64,000 bases of DNA from Strongylocentrotus droebachiensis (Eukaryota; Echinodermata; Echinoidea; Camarodonta; Strongylocentrotidae). Each line of letters begins with the position of its first letter. Position 1 is the first letter of the stretch. The translations under genes and the position numbers were made by a program. The DNA lies in contig JAVYIG010000607.1 in assembly GCA_035222895.1 (NCBI GenBank), forward strand, positions 372,001-436,000, given 5' to 3'. This document shows positions 45,336-57,035 of the stretch, piece by piece. The notes under the pieces are model-generated. The model was not told where the DNA came from. It did not search any database and saw only the letters and a list, made by a program, of their open reading frames with translations.

Positions 45336-45959
45336 TTAGTTCCTTTGTGTCATTCGCCGTACAAAGTCGATGGGCATGGGAATACTTCCAATCCTACATT
45401 GTAAGATGCACACCATCACCTCCCTAAATGCACGAATCCTTCTGGCGTAGATGATGGGATTAATGCAACTGTTCAAAAAAAGCAGGAGCATGAGCCAGGG
45501 CTCTGCATTTGATCCTGTCGGGATATACAGGCAGACAGAATAGGGAATGAAGCAAATGACGAAAGCCACCAGTACTATCAAGAGATTTTTAGTTACAACA
45601 ATGGTCTTTCGGCTAACTTTAGGTTTTGTTTGTCTCTTGAATATATCATTCATCACACGATCACTTCTAGGTATGGGTATCTCAACTTTCGCTGGACTCG
45701 CACTGGAGGTTTGTTCGTCTTCCTCACTCCCTATCACCTCCAGTAATTGGGATGTCCGCAGAGCAGACGGGCCATTACCACGGGTCTCTGGTGGACAGAC
45801 ATCTGCTCTTTCGCTGGTTCCATTAGAGCTTCGGCATTCATCTTGAGCTGGATGGGCAAGAGATGGAGATGCCTGCAAAGTATCTTCTGCGCATTTCTCT
45901 ATTGGATTGACGACGATTTTGTCACTGGTTCTGGTAGACGCAAAGTATTTCAGAAACAT
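45336..45959 (-). pseudogene. GPCR C, 3' part only (third cytoplasmic loop, TM6, TM7)
   Basis: 207 residues in one frame. The end closely follows A, B and D: KTIVVTKNLLIVLVAF, then FVICFIPY, an NSCINPIIYARRIRAFREVM box and GSIPMPIDFVRRM. The first 100 residues are a diverged, Ser/Glu-rich loop. TM1-TM5 are not found in the 3 kb upstream. A splice-like GTAAGT (about 46,003, minus strand) followed by TACCAG inside the frame leaves room for a spliced gene whose 5' exons are lost or distant. ECL3 (CLYIPTGSNAEPW) resembles that of A more than B or D. Unit flanks are missing, so it is an older paralog. Called a fragment; a spliced gene is the alternative. Confidence 0.75.
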
Positions 45960-46019
45960 TCAACATTTTTAACATTAAAGCAACAAAGGAGTTTCAACTT
46001 ACCTTATTTTGTCTGAAAA

Positions 46020-46870
46020 TATTCTGCTAGGTGACTTTTAAGATTCAACAATGAAGTGGTCCCTATAACAGAAAGACTTTCCTCGATGACTGTAAATTTA
46101 CTATAAATATTGCAATCAATAGAGAAACCAGCATTTAGAGTACCAGCATATTACTCCTGTATTACAAAGAGAGAAAGAGAGTTGATATCCGTAAACTTCC
46201 TCAAATACAACAAGCCGTGACGAATGCAAGTAATTCTATTTCCTTGTACTCATTCTTAGAATAAGGGAAAAAATTGGTACAGTGATTATAAATTATTTTA
46301 AATTAGTTCATAAAAACTTCGCAAGTCAGCGAACGGGCACATCTTTAACAGGGACGGGGGGGGGGGGGGGAGGGTGATCATTTTTCTGAATTTCAACTTT
46401 TCATTTCTGAAAAGACATCTTATAGTTTCATCACAGAAATAGACTAGATAAGATGCATAGAAGGGAGCTGACGCCTTTTGTCCAAATATCAACTCTTCAG
46501 CATCCTTGTTTTTCACATTATGTAGTGAAAATTACAGAAATTATAAATTCGTTCAACTCGCTGCCTGAATTTGATGGGTTGCCCGAATATCCCCTATCCC
46601 CCATCCCCTCCCCGCCCGCCTCGTACGTCGACGAAATTACATATCCGGAAGCATCCTCCATACGAGGTGACGGTTGCCTGAGTGTTGGTATTTCTGAATT
46701 CTCGGGGAGCAAAAGCTCCAGTCTCAGAAGAATGAAAATCGGCTTCGGGATGGATTCGGTTTGGCCGTGTGAATGAGGTATTACTGATTTGTTACTGTGT
46801 CACTGAATTAAATGATAAAACCTTTTTCTGAAGCAATAATATTGCCTGTGCTGCATTTCCCAACGCCAGA
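46020..46870. other. Spacer with poly-G run; no gene recognised
   Basis: A poly-G tract at about 46,352-46,371. A 107-residue plus frame (46,453-46,776) and a 64-residue minus frame overlap with Pro/Ser/Gly composition but no recognisable domain; neither is supported. Confidence 0.45.
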
Positions 46871-46879
46871 ATGTCATAA

Positions 46880-47313
46880 TTTAAGATTTGATTTGATTTG
46901 ATTTGATTTATTGGTTTCTGCATCTTTTTTCTTTTTTTCATCATACATTTTCATGAACATAATATGGTTTGATACAATATATATCAAATGTATATAATTT
47001 TATACAGATAATAAACGAATTTAAACAAATATATTGAATGCATATTTAAATTACATTAGATGCAGAAGGGCTACAGAAATAAGCAAAGTAGCTTGACGTG
47101 CCCGCAGCCCTCAACTTAGATACAACAATACAAATAAAAATAAAAACGAGAGTGACTTGGAGAGGAGAAAAGGAAAGGGGAGAGAAGGAGTGTTGGTAAT
47201 AATACAATAAATCTCATATATCTGCTGATTGAATGCAGGTTCATTCATGATGATAATGGAATATAAGATGATGAGTGCTGGCAGTGAAAGCACGTAATTA
47301 AGTTGGTTGATTA
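46880..47313 (-). mobile_element. LINE 3' end with CAAAT-type tail, minus strand
   Basis: Plus strand begins GATTTGATTTGATTTGATTT and continues into an A-rich 3'UTR-like sequence with the coding sense on the minus strand. The pentamer tail is CR1/L2-like. No RT left. Confidence 0.5.
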
Positions 47314-47321
47314 TGCTAATG

Positions 47322-48825
47322 CAGAGGCGGCCCTCCCGGGGGGGGGGGCAAGGGGGGCACAGTGTCCCCCCTCTTTTTCAGGCACCTGAAAAGTGCCCCT
47401 TTTTACATAGGAAAAATGCCCCTTTTTACATAGGAATTGTGCCCCTTTTACTTTGACAAGTGCCCCTATTAATTTGTAAAAATGCACCTTCCCCTATTAA
47501 ACTCTGATAAGTCGCCCTTGTATTTGTACACGTGCCCCTTTTCCTTCGACAAGTTCCCATTTTCCTTTGCAATAATTGTCCATTTTTCATTCTCATAAGT
47601 GAACTTCTTTTTAATCTCTAGTAAGTGCCCCAAGTTAGGTACGATGAGTGCCTCTTTTCACTTTTGATAAGTGCCCCCTTCACCTCTGACAATTGTCCTA
47701 TTGAAATCTGAGAGGTACGTGCCTCTTTTACTTTGACAAGTGCCCATTTTCCTTTGCCAGAAGTGCCCCTTCCCATTTTAATAACTTCCTCCATTTTAAC
47801 TCGGATAAGCGCACCTCATATTTTCACATGTGCCCTTTTTCCCTTCTCATAAGTGCCCCTTCTCTGGTAAATGACCCTTTTCAGATACGAGAAGTTACTC
47901 CTTTTTGCTTCAGATAAGTGCCCCCTTCACCTCCGATAAATGCCCCTTTAAAATCTGATCGGTCCCCATTTTCTTTTAACTAATGCACATTTTCCTTTAA
48001 TACAAGTGCCCCTTTTTATTCACATAGGTGCCCCTTTTCATATTAGGGCATTGCTCCTTTTCAGATGCGATAAGTGCTTCTTTTCACCTCTGATAATTTC
48101 CCTTTTAACAAATACATAATAATATCTTATAAATGCCCCTATCAAAATCTGCTGGGGGCCCCTTTTCCTTCGACAAAAGCCCATTTCCTATTCTCATGAC
48201 TGACTTTGTATCATCCCTGGTGAGTGCCTCTTTTTGAGGGTGTAAGAAGTGCCCCATTTTCACCTCTGATAATTACTCTTTGTACTTTGGCACATGCTCC
48301 TTTTCTTTCCTGATAAGTGTCCCCTTTTCCTCTCATCATCAATCGCGCCCTAGCTAATTTCAAGCAAATAAGAGCAATTTCCCCCAAAGCTCGCTCGCTA
48401 CGCTCGCACGCATCTATAGATGATATACTTATGTTACTTATCAAAGGTCTTTTTAGTCTTCCGTTATGAGAATGTGCTTATAACCCTATTAGGACTGTTT
48501 TTTTCTCTTTATAAAATGTAATTATTCGCACTGCGACCTCACACATCTTAAAAATTTTCCTCGCTCGCTTCGCTCGCTCGCAAACAATTTTTTAGACAAC
48601 CAAACCCAGCTGCAAAGCATGATGCTTAAGCAATATCTTGTATGGTGTAGGGTGAAACAAATATTGAAATCATCCTTGATAATTGTAATCACAAGGTAGG
48701 GGTATATACCAATGTAATTTTATTTGTATATTTTCGCTTTGAGATTTCCCTATGTAGGTGCCCTTTTTTCTTGGTGCCCCCCACCCCCCCCCCCTCCCAC
48801 TTTGGAAGTCGCTCGGCCGCCCCTG
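47322..48825. mobile_element. hAT-like non-autonomous transposon 2
   Basis: Ends CAGAGGCGGCC and GGCCGCCCCTG. Flanks TGCTAATG (47,314-47,321) and TGAAAATG (48,826-48,833) are an imperfect 8-bp duplication; spacer S at 23,450 has TGAAAATG uninterrupted. Contains the AAGTGCCCCTTTT array (47,385-48,320) and the same right half as element 1 (CGCATCTATAGATGATATAC), but neither of its two nested insertions. No transposase. Confidence 0.82.
47385..48320 (+). repeat. Degenerate AAGTGCCCCTTTT array, copy 2
   Basis: Collinear with 16,720-17,650, unit by unit, with small gains and losses. Pyrimidine-rich, irregular spacing of 20-30 bp. Confidence 0.88.
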
Positions 48826-49261
48826 TGAAAATGGTATCATTAGTCAAGGCATGAGTTTTCCATTACAATAACATATGATTAAAGGTAACACAAATTATAA
48901 CTCTTCAGTTTATAGAAGCTACAAAAGTTGGGTAAAGTTTTTTTTGGACGCACTATACATAACAGAAGAGGAATTGTGATTGAACAGTAATAGTTTCGAA
49001 ACAATATTTAGACATAGATCTGCATATTATTTTATGTACAAGCTATACACATACATATGTGTATTAGGTGAAGTTGTTAATGAGAACTAGAAATTAGCAC
49101 AAATGCTAGTCAAGCCTTGTTCTAACGAAGTAACTAAATACCCTCGAGAACGAAAGGAGGGGAGGAGGGAGAGAGTGAGAAAAATAAATTACAACTTGCA
49201 ACAACACCCTTAATTAAATTCGAAACACGAGATGGCGCTGCAACAAATTAAAGCAGAACCA

Positions 49262-52258
49262 TCATAAAAATAAAATGTCTTTAAACAAATCGCCTGGGAA
49301 TGACGGTTTGTCAGTGGAATTTTATCGCATTTTTTGGCCTGATATAGGGAACCTTGTTTTGGACTCCTTCAATGCCTCCTTTGAGAAGGGTGAATTGTCC
49401 ACCACACAGAAACAGGGTGTAATAACGATAATAAAAAAAGAAGGTAAAAACCTTTATATATTCTCAATTACAGACCAATTACCCTCCTTAATGTGGATTA
49501 TAGACTTTTGTCTAAAGTGTTGGCGGAAAAAATAAAGAATGTATTGGAAGAGGTGATACATGTAGATCAAGTTGGTTTTTTGCCTGGTAGGAATATAGGA
49601 GAAGCGGTGAGAATTACTGACGATGTCATATTTTACACACAGGTATACAAGGTACAGGGTTTTCTAGTAACAGTTGATTTCGAGAAAGCTTTTGACACTG
49701 TCTCACACTCATATATGAATTTCTTACTGAAAAAATATGGTTTCGGCCCATATTTTTGTAGATGGATAGAAGTATTGTATAAAAATGTAGTTAGTTGTGT
49801 CATGAATGGGGGCTTTTCCACAGGTTATTTTGAAATAGGCAGGGGAGTAAGACAAGGAGATCCCTTAAGTCCATATTTATTCTTGTTAATCATAGAAACA
49901 TTAGCAGTGGTTATTCGCAATGAACAAAAATTAAAAGGTATTTTGATAGGCAATATACAGACGAAGATAGTAATGTATGCGGACGACTGTTCAATTTTTT
50001 TGAAAGACACAGAAGATATGAAAATCTTAGAAAAAATATTAGATTCCTTCTCTCACGTATCTGGATTAAAAATTAATAGGGACAAAACACAAATTATGAA
50101 AATTGGTTCTTCTAGTCACAGTAATGAAAATTTGACCGGTATAACATTGGGTAAGATGGTTTCTCTGGTAAAAGTTCTTGGAATATACTTCTCTTTGGAT
50201 ATTAATGTTAAAGAAGAAATGAATTATAAGGAAATACTGAGCAAAATAAAAAGATTGTTAGGGTGGTGGAAGCAACGGGATTTAACACTTTTTGGGAAAA
50301 TTCAATTGGTTAAAGTTTTTGCAATATCTAAATTACTATATGTGTCTTCTATAATGTCAGTACCACCAAGTGTTTTCAAAGAAGTTGAAAAGATATGTTT
50401 CAATTTTATATGGAATGGACATGATAAGATAAAAAGGAATATTTTATATTTGAATTATGATAAAGGGGGTTTGAAAATGTTGAATTTCAAGTACATGATC
50501 TATGCACAGCGTGTAGTGTGGATTAAGAAACTGCTTGGTGGCAATAATGACATGAAATGGAAACAATTTTTCGAATATATATATTCAGAACGGTAGGAGG
50601 AAAGTTAATATTTTTTTGCAATTATAATCCCAAAACAATCAATATTAAGGCACCCAATCTATACTTGGATTTTTTGAACATCTGGAATTATCTAAAGGAG
50701 AAGGAATATATTGTAAAAGAAACACATAATGAAAATCAAATTATCTTTAACAATACTTTTATTGAAGGTAGGATAATTCCTTTTAATGTAAAATTATTTC
50801 ATGTGAACATTTTTCAAGTTAAACATTTGACGGACGCAGAAGGTGATATGAGATCAGGGGACTATTTCATAAGGAAAGGTCTTAATGTAGACGATCTGTT
50901 TTTGCTTAATGATCTATACACCAAATTGTCAGCTGCCTGGAAGATTAAGAGAATTTGCAGAGGGAGAGATGATACTCTATAAAATGACACTGTTGATCTT
51001 TCCAACATTAACTTTATCATTAACAAAACAGTATATTCTTTTGAGTCTGTCTCTTCCAAAATGCTCTATAACATTTTTATTGCTATAATGCAAGATGCAT
51101 TTGCTTTTAAACATCCAGAGGTAATAGCTTAAAATCTAGATAAGTCGGAAACTACAACATGTTTCTCAATCCTCAGATTTTCCACTCTAGATGGGAAGTT
51201 AAGGGAATTTCAGTATAAACTTTTACATAACATCATATTTTGTAATGATAAATTGTATCTTTTTGGATTAACACAGTCAAATTTATGTTCCTTTTGTAGA
51301 AAAGAAGTAGAAACCTATCGTCATATCTTCTTTGAATGTTCTGAAGGGACCAGAATATGGAATGAGATGGGAAACAGTTTAAAGATGTTTCAGTTTCTTA
51401 ATATGCAATGGACTGATGTGTTGCTTGGTTTCAGAAAAAATATGAAAGATAATATATTGTTAAATCATGTATTGATTATGGTCAAATATATGATTTACAG
51501 TAATCGTAAAAATGGAAAGTTCCCAACTAATAAAGAAATATGTAAGGCTGTAGAGAACTCAAAAAAAGTTGAACATGAAAAAGCAAAATTAAAGAACAAA
51601 CAGCCAATACATTATCAAAAATGGGAAAATTTTACCCCTTAAGGCAGGGGAACTGATTGTATATATATTGTAATTCCTGTTTCCTGTTCACTCACTCACT
51701 TTCCCATCGATCCGGAAATTTATCTGCTATCGTGTTTGCTTTTTTTATTTTATTTCATATTTATATATTTTTTAAATAACGGTATAGTTACAGACCTCCA
51801 CTGATACAAGACCCTTATATAGTTATAATGAAAAATGCACCGTATTATTACATGTAAATATAACAAATTTTGTCATCATGGGTTATGAAGCAGCACCTTC
51901 ACCTTATACTTTTTGTTTATAAAAGAAAATCTTTGTTCAGATTGCTTAATTTATATTGAACTAATTAATTTGCATATTATGTTGTAAAAATTGTTCCTTT
52001 TTATAATGTTGTATTCAAGTATTACCGTCACCTTTTCCTTTTTTAAAGGAATCGGAGCACATTCTGTACACTTGTTTGAATGTGTACTATATTAGTTTGG
52101 ATACTTATGGAAAATATTTTTAAACTATGTCTGTGTTTATAATGTATGAGACAATGTACTACATGTATGTTTATACTGTAAGAACAGTTGTGTTCCTATT
52201 CATCATTTTGTATAATTATGAAGATCTGAATAAAGGCAAAAAAGCTTTAAAAAAAAAA
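49262..52258 (+). mobile_element. 5'-truncated L1/Tx1-like LINE
   Basis: Splits spacer S: left flank ends AGCAGAACCATCAT, right flank resumes ATCATGGAGTGA, while 23,860 reads straight through. ATCAT on both sides (49,261-49,265, 52,259-52,263) is the possible duplication. The 3' end is AATAAAGGC then a poly-A tract (about 52,247-52,259), typical of L1/Tx1-like LINEs and unlike the other LINEs here. Confidence 0.9.
49275..51642 (+). pseudogene. L1/Tx1-like ORF2 (RT and C terminus), multiple frameshifts
   Basis: Pieces in order: 49,275 to about 49,450 (NKSPGNDGLSVEFYRIFW); a frameshift, after which the reading continues LNYRPITLLNVDYRLLSK into 49,493-50,596 with GFLPGRN, DFEKAFDTVS, RGVRQGDPLSPYLF and catalytic YADD (49,976-49,987); a second frameshift near 50,590 into 50,557-50,982 (GGKLIFFCNYN); then after stops 51,253-51,642, with a CSFCRKEVETYRHIFFEC zinc-knuckle-like motif found at the end of such ORFs. 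The endonuclease is missing. At least three lesions make it dead. Confidence 0.9.
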
Positions 52259-52418
52259 ATCATGGAGTGACGGTTTGATATAGTGCGATCATGGGAGGGG
52301 ATAAGAAACAGAAAGGGACCGCTCATACACTGTTGCTCATAAAGGTGGAATATATTTTTTTTACCCCAATTTATGGAATTATTTAAAAAATAATTAAAAA
52401 TAATAAATCTAGATAATA

Positions 52419-54007
52419 TAGGATTTCTCGGTCACTTTCGTAAGCTTTTCATTCGTTTTGATATAAAGTTCATTCAAATTCGCGACATAAAGCTGCCGGC
52501 GTGTAAATTTCATTCAAAATAACACTTTTTCATTTGATTTACTTATTAGGTCAATGGATTTAGCACTTGTTTCATTCAATTTAACAACCGCTTACAAATG
52601 CGCAGTTTGCATTCATTTTCGTCAACAATGGCAAATCGGACGTCCGTACCATTCAATTTCACTTTGGGTCATTCTAAATAACAAAGTTTTCATTCATATT
52701 CGCCTATCTTTACAAACCTATGGTATACATGGTATATGCACATGTTTCTCATCTAAATTAAACAAATGAGTTATATAACATGCCTAGATGTCTTGCCCGT
52801 CAACATGTAGAGGATTAAACAACTGTAGATATAAGATTGGACATCATCTTACTGATGTTCTCATCAAGGACTTTATCGTACTCGGTCGTCTTTTGGAAGT
52901 GATATTACGTAGACGAACATGATAATGTCATGAATGATGTAATTATGATCATTAAAATATATATAACCAAAACAAGATATCAGATTGTATACGTGTATTC
53001 TTTAGTTTATGTCCACATGACATGAGTTATTGAGATGTGCGCACAGTGAGAAAACAATGTATCAAACTCATTAATGATTGTGTAGCGTGATCGTGATTGT
53101 AATTGAGATGGTGATTACGATTGTGACTGAGATGGTAGTTGTGACTGTGATCACGATCGTGATTGTGATTCAGTGTGATTGTGATTCAGATTTTGATGTG
53201 ATTATGATTGTGATTAAACTGATACTCATTGATTGTTCTTAAAATGTTCAATACAGACTAAATATAATTTACACAAATATAAATGGCTTCAACGAGATTA
53301 CGAACATCGAATAAATTATCAAAAACAAAACAAAACATTTAAAATAAATCAATGTATAGAGTATTGATACCCCCTCCCCCACCATTACGGTACGCCACTC
53401 CAATAATTACAACCGTAGTTTGTAAACATACACTTTGCATTCACTTATATCATTGCATATTCATAAAAAGACACTCTTGCTTAGTTCCATGCTAATTCTA
53501 TATTGATGTGGCTAGGTTTTATCTACTTAACACATGATCGTTCAGTTCCTAAATAGTGATGATTTAGTGGGTATACATATACATGTACACCCATAGTGAG
53601 GACAAATAACATGTTTGTTGCTTACCAAATCATACAATTTGAGGTGGATTTAGCATGGAACTAAGCTTGCGGGGTTCTATATATGATCATACTGGGTAAG
53701 ATTTACATGTTTAATTTGTCTGCAAAACGTGTGAAACTGTATGCAAAGAAACGAATTTGAATTTACGGAAGACGCTAATACGTAACCGCGAATTGTCTCG
53801 CTTTAAATTGAATGAAAATTTTACGAAAAAGAAACACGTTTTAATTCGAATGAAAATGAAATGTTTTTGAATGATCGTTTTAGGAAATTAAATGCTAAAA
53901 AACGAATTTGAACGCAAAATAACAGCTGCGGTGACAGAATCTGCGAAATTGAATGAACATAAAATGAATTTGTGTGGCCAACTTACGAAAGTGACCGAGA
54001 AATCCTA
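52419..54007. mobile_element. MITE with GGATTTCTCGGTCAC ends, saturated with TTCATTC-type motif
   Basis: Ends TAGGATTTCTCGGTCACTTT and its complement, about 28 bp perfect. Flanking TA on both sides; the empty site is preserved in reverse complement at about 62,222. Near the left end TTCATTCAAATTCG-like motifs recur (52,445-52,690). Near the right end the complement recurs (53,755-53,975). The centre includes a GATTGTGATT microsatellite (53,075-53,215). No coding capacity. Confidence 0.8.
53075..53215 (+). repeat. GATTGTGATT-type microsatellite
   Basis: Imperfect GATTGTGATTGTGATT-like repeats with GAGATGGT variants, inside the MITE at 52,419-54,007. Confidence 0.85.
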
Positions 54008-54089
54008 TAGTATACATTTTCAGATTGTATTGAATAATAATTTGCCAATGTGTGTTTTGCGTCACGGCTAAATCATGTGTATGCTACTA

Positions 54090-54270
54090 TGCTTATCAAC
54101 TAGGGGGACCTACGCCCTTAAGTCATACATGACAGTAATGAGGATTAATGCCCCACAAAAGGGCATTAATATAGCACATCGACACGGTTTTGATCCTGGG
54201 GCCTCACAGTTACGAGGCCATTGCTGGGTCACTGAGCCATGACTGTACGCAGCGGGGGCTAGGGTAGAGG
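54090..54270 (-). mobile_element. tRNA-derived SINE, minus copy of an inverted pair
   Basis: Minus strand: TCATGGCTCAGTGACCCAGC (A box region), CTCGTAA loop, AGGATCAAAACC (degraded B box), then GTGTCGATGTGCTATATTAA. Pairs as an inverted repeat with 54,478-54,600 around a 200-bp centre that is itself partly palindromic. Confidence 0.7.
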
Positions 54271-54477
54271 GCAGTTTCCATAAATAAATAAATAAACAGA
54301 AAATCCAATAAATTTTCAATAATTTTTTGCACTTTACCCCGGTTCCCAACATAAAAAAAAAAAATCTTCTGTGTGCCCGTGCCTTGAGCCATAATACATG
54401 GCCGTCCAGAGGAATTTTTTATGTTGGGGACCGGGGTAATTTTTTTTTTGCATTTTCTGTGTTTGTTTGTATTTGTT

Positions 54478-54600
54478 GAAACTGCCCCCTACCCTAGCCC
54501 CCGCTGCGTACAGTCATGGCTCAGTGACCCAGCAATGGCCTCGTAACTGTGAGGCCCCAGGATCAAAACCGTGTCTATGTGCTATATTAACACCTGTCAT
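54478..54600 (+). mobile_element. tRNA-derived SINE, plus copy of an inverted pair
   Basis: Same sequence as 54,090-54,270 in the other orientation and truncated after CTATATTAACACC. The frames across it are shadows. Confidence 0.7.
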
Positions 54601-55490
54601 TCGTATTCGAATTATTTGTATTCAAGTTAGGAATGTTAGGGGGAAGAAATGCAACACACGTTTACAGATTTAAAAAAATACAATTAAATGCATGATTTGC
54701 CATTGGGGTCTTTTCTGTTATTCCATTCATTAATTTTGAGGACAATGCATATGGGTGTAGTCAGACATATTTCGGCAAAGAAGGGGCGAAATCAAGGAAT
54801 ATGGCATTTCTGCATGGACATGTTCATATACCCCGGAAAAGTGGGGATACAAAAATACCTATCCCAGCCACAATATTGTACCCTTCCTCCATAATGAAAT
54901 TGTAATAAATTTATGATGAAACACAAGACAAACAACTTCCTTACATGGAAATTTACAAAAATATTGAGACCATCAATTCCGTAGATGTAAGTCTTTTTTT
55001 TCTTCTTAACAATCAAACTTAAAGGATGATGAATATCAGATAAATCTAAAAGTATATGAAGTGTATAAATGCAAGAAAATAGAATATGATGAAATACACA
55101 TGCAAAAAAAACAATCTTAAAAAAAAAAAAAAAAAAAAGAGCTATAAAAAGTGTGTAATAAACAAGAAATGTATATTGACCATCAATTTAAGTGCATAAA
55201 GTGCTAATTTGAATGCTACAAATGAATTCGTATGCTAAAAATACACCTTCGCGATGCCGGAAATCGTGTTACGCCAAATCGAATGACCAAATAGCGAAAG
55301 AAGCACATTATTCATTAATTTGAATGAAACATACATAGATTCTAACGAAAACTTCATAGATTTGAAAACTAGAAAATGGAATATAAACCCAAGATATATA
55401 TGACAGCACTAAAACCGTCGCATTTGAACGCAAGACAAATTAATTTAAATGACAAACTCGCGAATTTGGCCGGAAAAATCCTATATTAAA
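54601..55490. other. Spacer ending in a MITE fragment
   Basis: No gene; poly-A run at about 55,120-55,138. From about 55,240 to 55,490 the sequence repeats ATTTGAATGAA-like motifs and ends GGCCGGAAAAATCCTATA, resembling the right end of the 52,419-54,007 family. A left end was not found. Confidence 0.45.
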
Positions 55491-55509
55491 AACTAGCGTC
55501 AAATTTATC

Positions 55510-55740
55510 GATTATCGTCACCCCTCTCACTCTATCTCTCTTTCTCTCTCTCTCTCTCTCTGCATCTCTTTCTCTCTTCCGCTCTCGCTTTCTCTCCCTC
55601 CCTTGCCACCTCTCCCCCTCTCTCTCTCTCTCTCTTTCTATCTCTCTCACTCTCTCCACCACGCTCTCTCTCTCTCTCTTCCCCTCTCTCCCTCTCTCTC
55701 TCTCTCTCTATACCACTCTTTTATACTCTTTCTTGCTTTT
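55510..55740. repeat. CT-rich microsatellite, unit D
   Basis: Longest of the three CT tracts. A poly-C run follows at about 55,923-55,939, as in A (about 319-333) and B. Confidence 0.92.
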
Positions 55741-56489
55741 CCTTATCCCTCTCTTCTCTTCACTATTCCAACATTTCGTTAACACTGCCATATATATATA
55801 TATCCATGTATTATGCACATTGTTCAAGTATCCCTAACACAAACTTCTTACTTTGGGAGGTCTTTTTTTCCTGTACTTTAATCTTTAGACCCGTTTAATA
55901 ATGTATTTCAATGTATGCATGTCCCCCCCCCCCCCCCCCTCCTTCTGAACCCTTCGTTACCAACTATTTGATTAATCAACAATGGCATCTCTATGGATGG
56001 AATTCACTTTGCATGCACTAGGCGTTGCTATGTCGGGCAAATCCGACAAGTTTTTTTGTCGTCAAGAGAAACTTTGGTACAAAAAAATAGTGTACAGGTT
56101 TAATAATACCCATGAATGTTTTTGGTTAAATGCAGGGTGAAAAAAGAATGACTACTACAGAGATCACAAAGATAGTACCAATAAGTTACTACGAATTTAA
56201 GATTTTTATTAAGTATTATCTTACATTTAAGCTCGATTACAAATGTTTAATATTCAATTTACTTCATTTTTGTTCTTCTTCTTTTTTCATACGCAGAACA
56301 TATGTTATCATAACCATCTTTACATAATTTGATTCCCTAAAGTTTCCATATTTACGTGATAGTGTGCAAGTTTTTCTCCTTCAACCCTTCCAAATATTTT
56401 GTTTGTTTATTTATCTTACCTGACTGCTAAGAAAGCATTGTAGGCTTCTAAACAAGTAAATACGGGACAGACGGCTTTGAATCATCTCC

Positions 56490-56590
56490 GACAGTCTTGG
56501 TAAGAGTATTAATGCCTTACCCAGGGCACTAGCGCACCAGAGATCTCCCGGTTACGAGACCACTGCTCTGCCACTGAGCCATTGGGCCTC
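56490..56590 (-). mobile_element. tRNA-derived SINE, minus strand, unit D
   Basis: Counterpart of 25,285-25,395, with a deletion around the B box (the CATCGACTTGGTCTC part is missing). Confidence 0.6.
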
Positions 56591-56859
56591 GTCAAATATT
56601 TTATTTCGCTTTCTTTTCTACCTCACGCTGTCTTTTTTTGTTGTATTCTCTTATTCCTTTATTTTATGATTGAATAGCAACAAAATAATAAAGAAATACT
56701 AAAGTTCTTCGCCTGGCACTCATCGGAGTCTATGAACAAAATAATCATCATCATCAATCTTCTTTCGTATAATGTGTTGGATCTTTAGTAATCATAATTT
56801 CAATCAGAGAGTGCACAAAACGCATATCTATAAAACACTATGATAACATGTCTCAGTGG

Positions 56860-57035
56860 TGACCAGAGGTTTCGTAACCGGAGGGTCCCGGGTTCGATAC
56901 CAAGTCGGTGTCCCAGTGCTCTTTGGTAGGGCAGAAATCATTACCAAGGCCCTCTGAAAGGACTTACAGCCGCAGCATCGGTCACTGGGAGCTTACCTAC
57001 AAGCATGCCCATGCTTTCTTAGTAGTCAAGTAATA
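56860..57035 (+). mobile_element. tRNA-derived SINE, plus strand, unit D
   Basis: Counterpart of 25,655-25,820 and 1,990-2,165, with GGTCCCGGGTTCGATACCAA intact. Confidence 0.65.

Larger units (their letters stand above)
52328..54290 (+). mobile_element. TA-type element with TACACTGTTGCTCATAA end (left part)
   Basis: Starts TACACTGTTGCTCATAA after a point where spacer S stops. The sequence continues to 52,418, is interrupted by the 52,419-54,007 MITE, and resumes to about 54,290. The reverse complement of this whole arrangement, without the MITE, lies at 61,947-62,313, ending in the same terminal sequence. Confidence 0.65.

Noticed and set aside
46453..46776. 107-residue plus frame and overlapping 64-residue minus frame as part of GPCR C
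   Set aside because: No membrane segment, no family motif, and no splice arrangement that joins them convincingly to TM6.
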